DNA of 64,000 nt from positions 50,148-114,147 of the forward strand of contig DAINBU010000002.1 of the NCBI GenBank assembly GCA_036732755.1, read 5' to 3'. The notes beneath the pieces were generated by a model, which was given only the letters and a program-made list of their open reading frames with translations, had not been told where the DNA came from and ran no database searches. The DNA comes from DASRRB01 sp036732755 (GTDB lineage: Bacteria; Planctomycetota; B15-G4; SIAN01). The position numbers and the translations under genes were made by a program. This document shows, piece by piece, positions 62,107 to 64,000 of the stretch (its first letter is position 1; every line of letters starts with the position of its first letter).

Positions 62107-62691
62107 ATGCGTTCGTTGCTCGCTTCGTTCGCGCTCGCCCTCCTCGTCGTCGACGCCTCGGCCCAGCAGGTGACCCTGCGCGGCAAGGTCGAGGACGTGT
62201 CGGGGGGCGGCGGATTCTTCGTCGACTGCACCGACACGACGCTCACCAGCTCGACGGTCGACCTCAATGCCTTCAACGGCCAGCAAGTCGAGCTGAGTGG
62301 GACGTGGAACGGCTCGTCCGACGCGCCGAACGTCGACGTCGCCGCGATCGCGGCCGTCGCCGGGCTCTTCGAGGTCGGCGGCGGCGGCAAAATCGGCGAC
62401 GAGGTCCGCTTCAAGGTCACGAGCAACCCGGGCGACGTCGCGATCATGTTCGTCGCGCTCGACGACGGCTTCCTGCCGGCGCACAAGAACGGCGTCCTGC
62501 TGCTCGACTTCGCGACGATGCTCCATGTCGCGACCGGCACGGTCGGCGGCGACGGCACGTTCGAGGTGAAGGGGACGATCCCGAACGACCCGGCGCTCGA
62601 CGGCCTCGTCGTCCACGGGCAGTCGCTCGTCGCCTTCACGGCCGGCGGGGCGGTGCTGAGCAATCCCGACTGCGTGACGCTCCACAACTGA
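62107..62691 (+). CDS. Small secreted protein with C-terminal module
   Basis: 194 residues from ATG 62107 after GGAAGGAG. Signal peptide about 1-19 (VVDASAQ). The front part (LRGKVEDVSGGGGFFVDCTD, FNGQQVELSGTWNGSSDAPN) resembles an OB-type small domain. From about residue 92 follows the beta module with GTIPNDPALDGLVVHGQSL, almost the same motif as in the FG-GAP protein. No anchor motif. Function unknown, probably extracellular. Confidence 0.7.
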   Translation: MRSLLASFALALLVVDASAQQVTLRGKVEDVSGGGGFFVDCTDTTLTSSTVDLNAFNGQQVELSGTWNGSSDAPNVDVAAIAAVAGLFEVGGGGKIGDEVRFKVTSNPGDVAIMFVALDDGFLPAHKNGVLLLDFATMLHVATGTVGGDGTFEVKGTIPNDPALDGLVVHGQSLVAFTAGGAVLSNPDCVTLHN

Positions 62692-62789
62692 GCGGCCGAT
62701 TCCGCGACCCCCATCGGCGGCCGCGCATGCGCCTCCCCCCGGAATCCGGTGCCCCGGGAGGCTCGTGTGCGGCCGCTACTCTCGTCGCC

Positions 62790-64000
62790 ATGGGCGGCCG
62801 CTGGCAGGTGATCGAACGGTTCGCGGCCGGCCCCGCCGGCGCCGACGGCGGCGTCGCGACCGCCGAGCGCGTCCGCCTCGAGGACGGCCGCGACGCGCTG
62901 CTCAAGCGGTTCGCCCCGCCCGCGCCCGCGGCGTTCCGCGCCGAGATCGAGTGCCTGGCGCGCGTCCGCTCGCCGAACGTCACGGCGCTGATCGACGCGG
63001 GCGTCGATCCCGACGGCTCGCCGTGGCTGCTGCGCGAATTCGTGGTCGGGACGACACTGCGCGCGGTCGTGCGCGAGCTCGACCCGGAGCGTAGAGCGGC
63101 GCTGATCGACGACGTCCTTTCCGGCCTCGCCGCGCTCCATCGGGAAGGGCTCGTCCACGCCGACCTCAAGCCGGAGAACGTCCTCGTCGCCGAGCGCGGT
63201 CCGGCACGCCTCACCGACTTCGGCCTCGCCGGCGCGGTCACGGGTGCGGGGCGGCGCGGCGGCGGCTCGGCCTTCTACGTCGCGCCGGAGCGGCTGCTCG
63301 GCTGGCCGATCGACGCGCGCGCCGACCTCTTCGCGTTCGGCGTGCTCCTCTTCGAGCTGCTCGGCGGACGGCTGCCCGACGACGCGGCACGCTTCTACGC
63401 CCGCTTCCCGCGCGAGCCGTTCGTCGCCTGCGTCGAGCTCCCTTCCGCCGATCCGCGCGCGCTCGAGATCGTCCGGCGCTGCACGCAGGTCGACGCGCTG
63501 CTGCGCCCCGCGAGCGTCGCCGCGCTGCGGCGCGAGCTCGCGGCCGCGGGGCTCGTGCGCGCCGCCGCGGCCGACGAGGGCGTGCCGCAGATCCCCGACG
63601 ACCTCCTCTTCCGCGCCGAGCTGCGCGAGGTCGAGCGGGCGCTCGACGGAGAGCCGTCGGCGCGCCTCCTGATCCGGCTCGACGCCGTCGAGGACGCGCC
63701 GGCGCTCGCGCGCGCGGTCGCGATCCGGGCCGCGGTGCGCGGCGTCGCCTTCGTCGCCTCCCCCTCCGCCGCGGCGGCGGCGAGCGCGCCGCGCGGCGCG
63801 CTGCTCTACTCCCCCGCCTCGCGCGACCGGCTGCGCGCGCTCGCGCCGCGTCTCGCGCGCGGCGACGCGCCGCGCTGGGTCGCCTGGGCGGCGCGCGGCG
63901 ACGCGGCGGCCGACGCAGCCGACGCGGCCGACGACGCGGTCGCGAGCGGACTGCTGCAGGAGGTCGAGCTCGAGCCCGTGGCCGACGCGGTGCGCTCCCA
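62790..64000 (+). CDS. Ser/Thr protein kinase, C-terminus cut by the window
   Basis: Open frame from ATG 62790 to the window end (over 400 residues, no stop). Kinase domain about 1-245: ATP lysine K39 (LLKRF), catalytic loop H123-A-D-L-K (the usual HRD is HAD), metal aspartate D143 in DFG, and APER. The non-RD loop means activation without a phosphorylated activation segment. Downstream, FRAELREVERALDGEPSARL resembles the start of the AAA-like module seen in PknK-type kinases, but no Walker A is visible in the part shown. A membrane anchor or other domains may follow outside the window. Confidence 0.85.
   Translation, partial: MGGRWQVIERFAAGPAGADGGVATAERVRLEDGRDALLKRFAPPAPAAFRAEIECLARVRSPNVTALIDAGVDPDGSPWLLREFVVGTTLRAVVRELDPERRAALIDDVLSGLAALHREGLVHADLKPENVLVAERGPARLTDFGLAGAVTGAGRRGGGSAFYVAPERLLGWPIDARADLFAFGVLLFELLGGRLPDDAARFYARFPREPFVACVELPSADPRALEIVRRCTQVDALLRPASVAALRRELAAAGLVRAAAADEGVPQIPDDLLFRAELREVERALDGEPSARLLIRLDAVEDAPALARAVAIRAAVRGVAFVASPSAAAAASAPRGALLYSPASRDRLRALAPRLARGDAPRWVAWAARGDAAADAADAADDAVASGLLQEVELEPVADAVRS

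Noticed and set aside
62692..62789. GC-rich inverted repeats between the small secreted protein and the kinase
   Set aside because: Arms are imperfect and lack a T run; not distinct enough for a terminator call.

Overview
The window is about 70% GC and tightly packed. It reads as a chromosomal segment of a Gram-negative, probably uncultured Planctomycetota bacterium. Evidence for an outer membrane is a TonB-dependent receptor and a small barrel protein that both end in phenylalanine, a full TonB motor and an MltF-like murein transglycosylase. Evidence for the phylum is indirect: one giant protein joining a laminin-G-like domain, a dehydrogenase propeller, a haem site and a ThuA domain; many secreted beta-helix, FG-GAP and propeller proteins; and a recurring C-terminal beta-rich module. 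The phylum assignment is inference.

Layout. Positions 1-1.3 kb hold toxin-antitoxin-like genes: a YgiT-type zinc finger, a DUF433 protein overlapping a 49-residue half antitoxin, and a MazEF-type pair. Then come a DinB-like protein and a secreted propeller protein. From 16.35 to 3.25 kb, nine minus-strand genes follow each other: secreted beta-helix protein, helical-repeat protein, DUF4382-like lipoprotein, TonB-dependent receptor, DUF3450 protein, ExbB with a TtpC-like extension, ExbD, TonB and a TPR protein. Several of them overlap by ATGA. This is best read as one outer-membrane uptake system with its own energy supply. Upstream on the same strand lie a membrane-anchored multi-domain protein and the 1371-residue fusion.

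Positions 23-35.4 kb carry mostly single genes: an S15 Xaa-Pro peptidase, a small outer-membrane protein, aspartate kinase, a 12-repeat lipoprotein, an HMGL/IPMS-type enzyme coupled to a membrane protein, and an S9 peptidase. Positions 35.4-37.3 kb form a lower-GC patch with small proteins and a broken ParE/RelE toxin next to its intact antitoxin. Positions 37.3-47 kb hold a VIT-type metal transporter coupled to a variant amidohydrolase, secreted repeat proteins, an SDR, a YceH-family protein and an MltF-like lytic transglycosylase. Positions 47-64 kb hold an Lhr-type helicase with a YcxB-like partner, a VapBC/FitAB-type pair with a clear palindromic operator, an aldo/keto reductase, an FG-GAP protein, a GT4 glycosyltransferase, a KefB-type antiporter, a PDZ protein, and a Ser/Thr kinase cut by the window end.

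No rRNA, complete tRNA, CRISPR array, insertion sequence or phage gene was recognised. The most unusual material is the self-contained TonB block, the C-terminal module shared by six secreted proteins, and the remnants of toxin-antitoxin modules.
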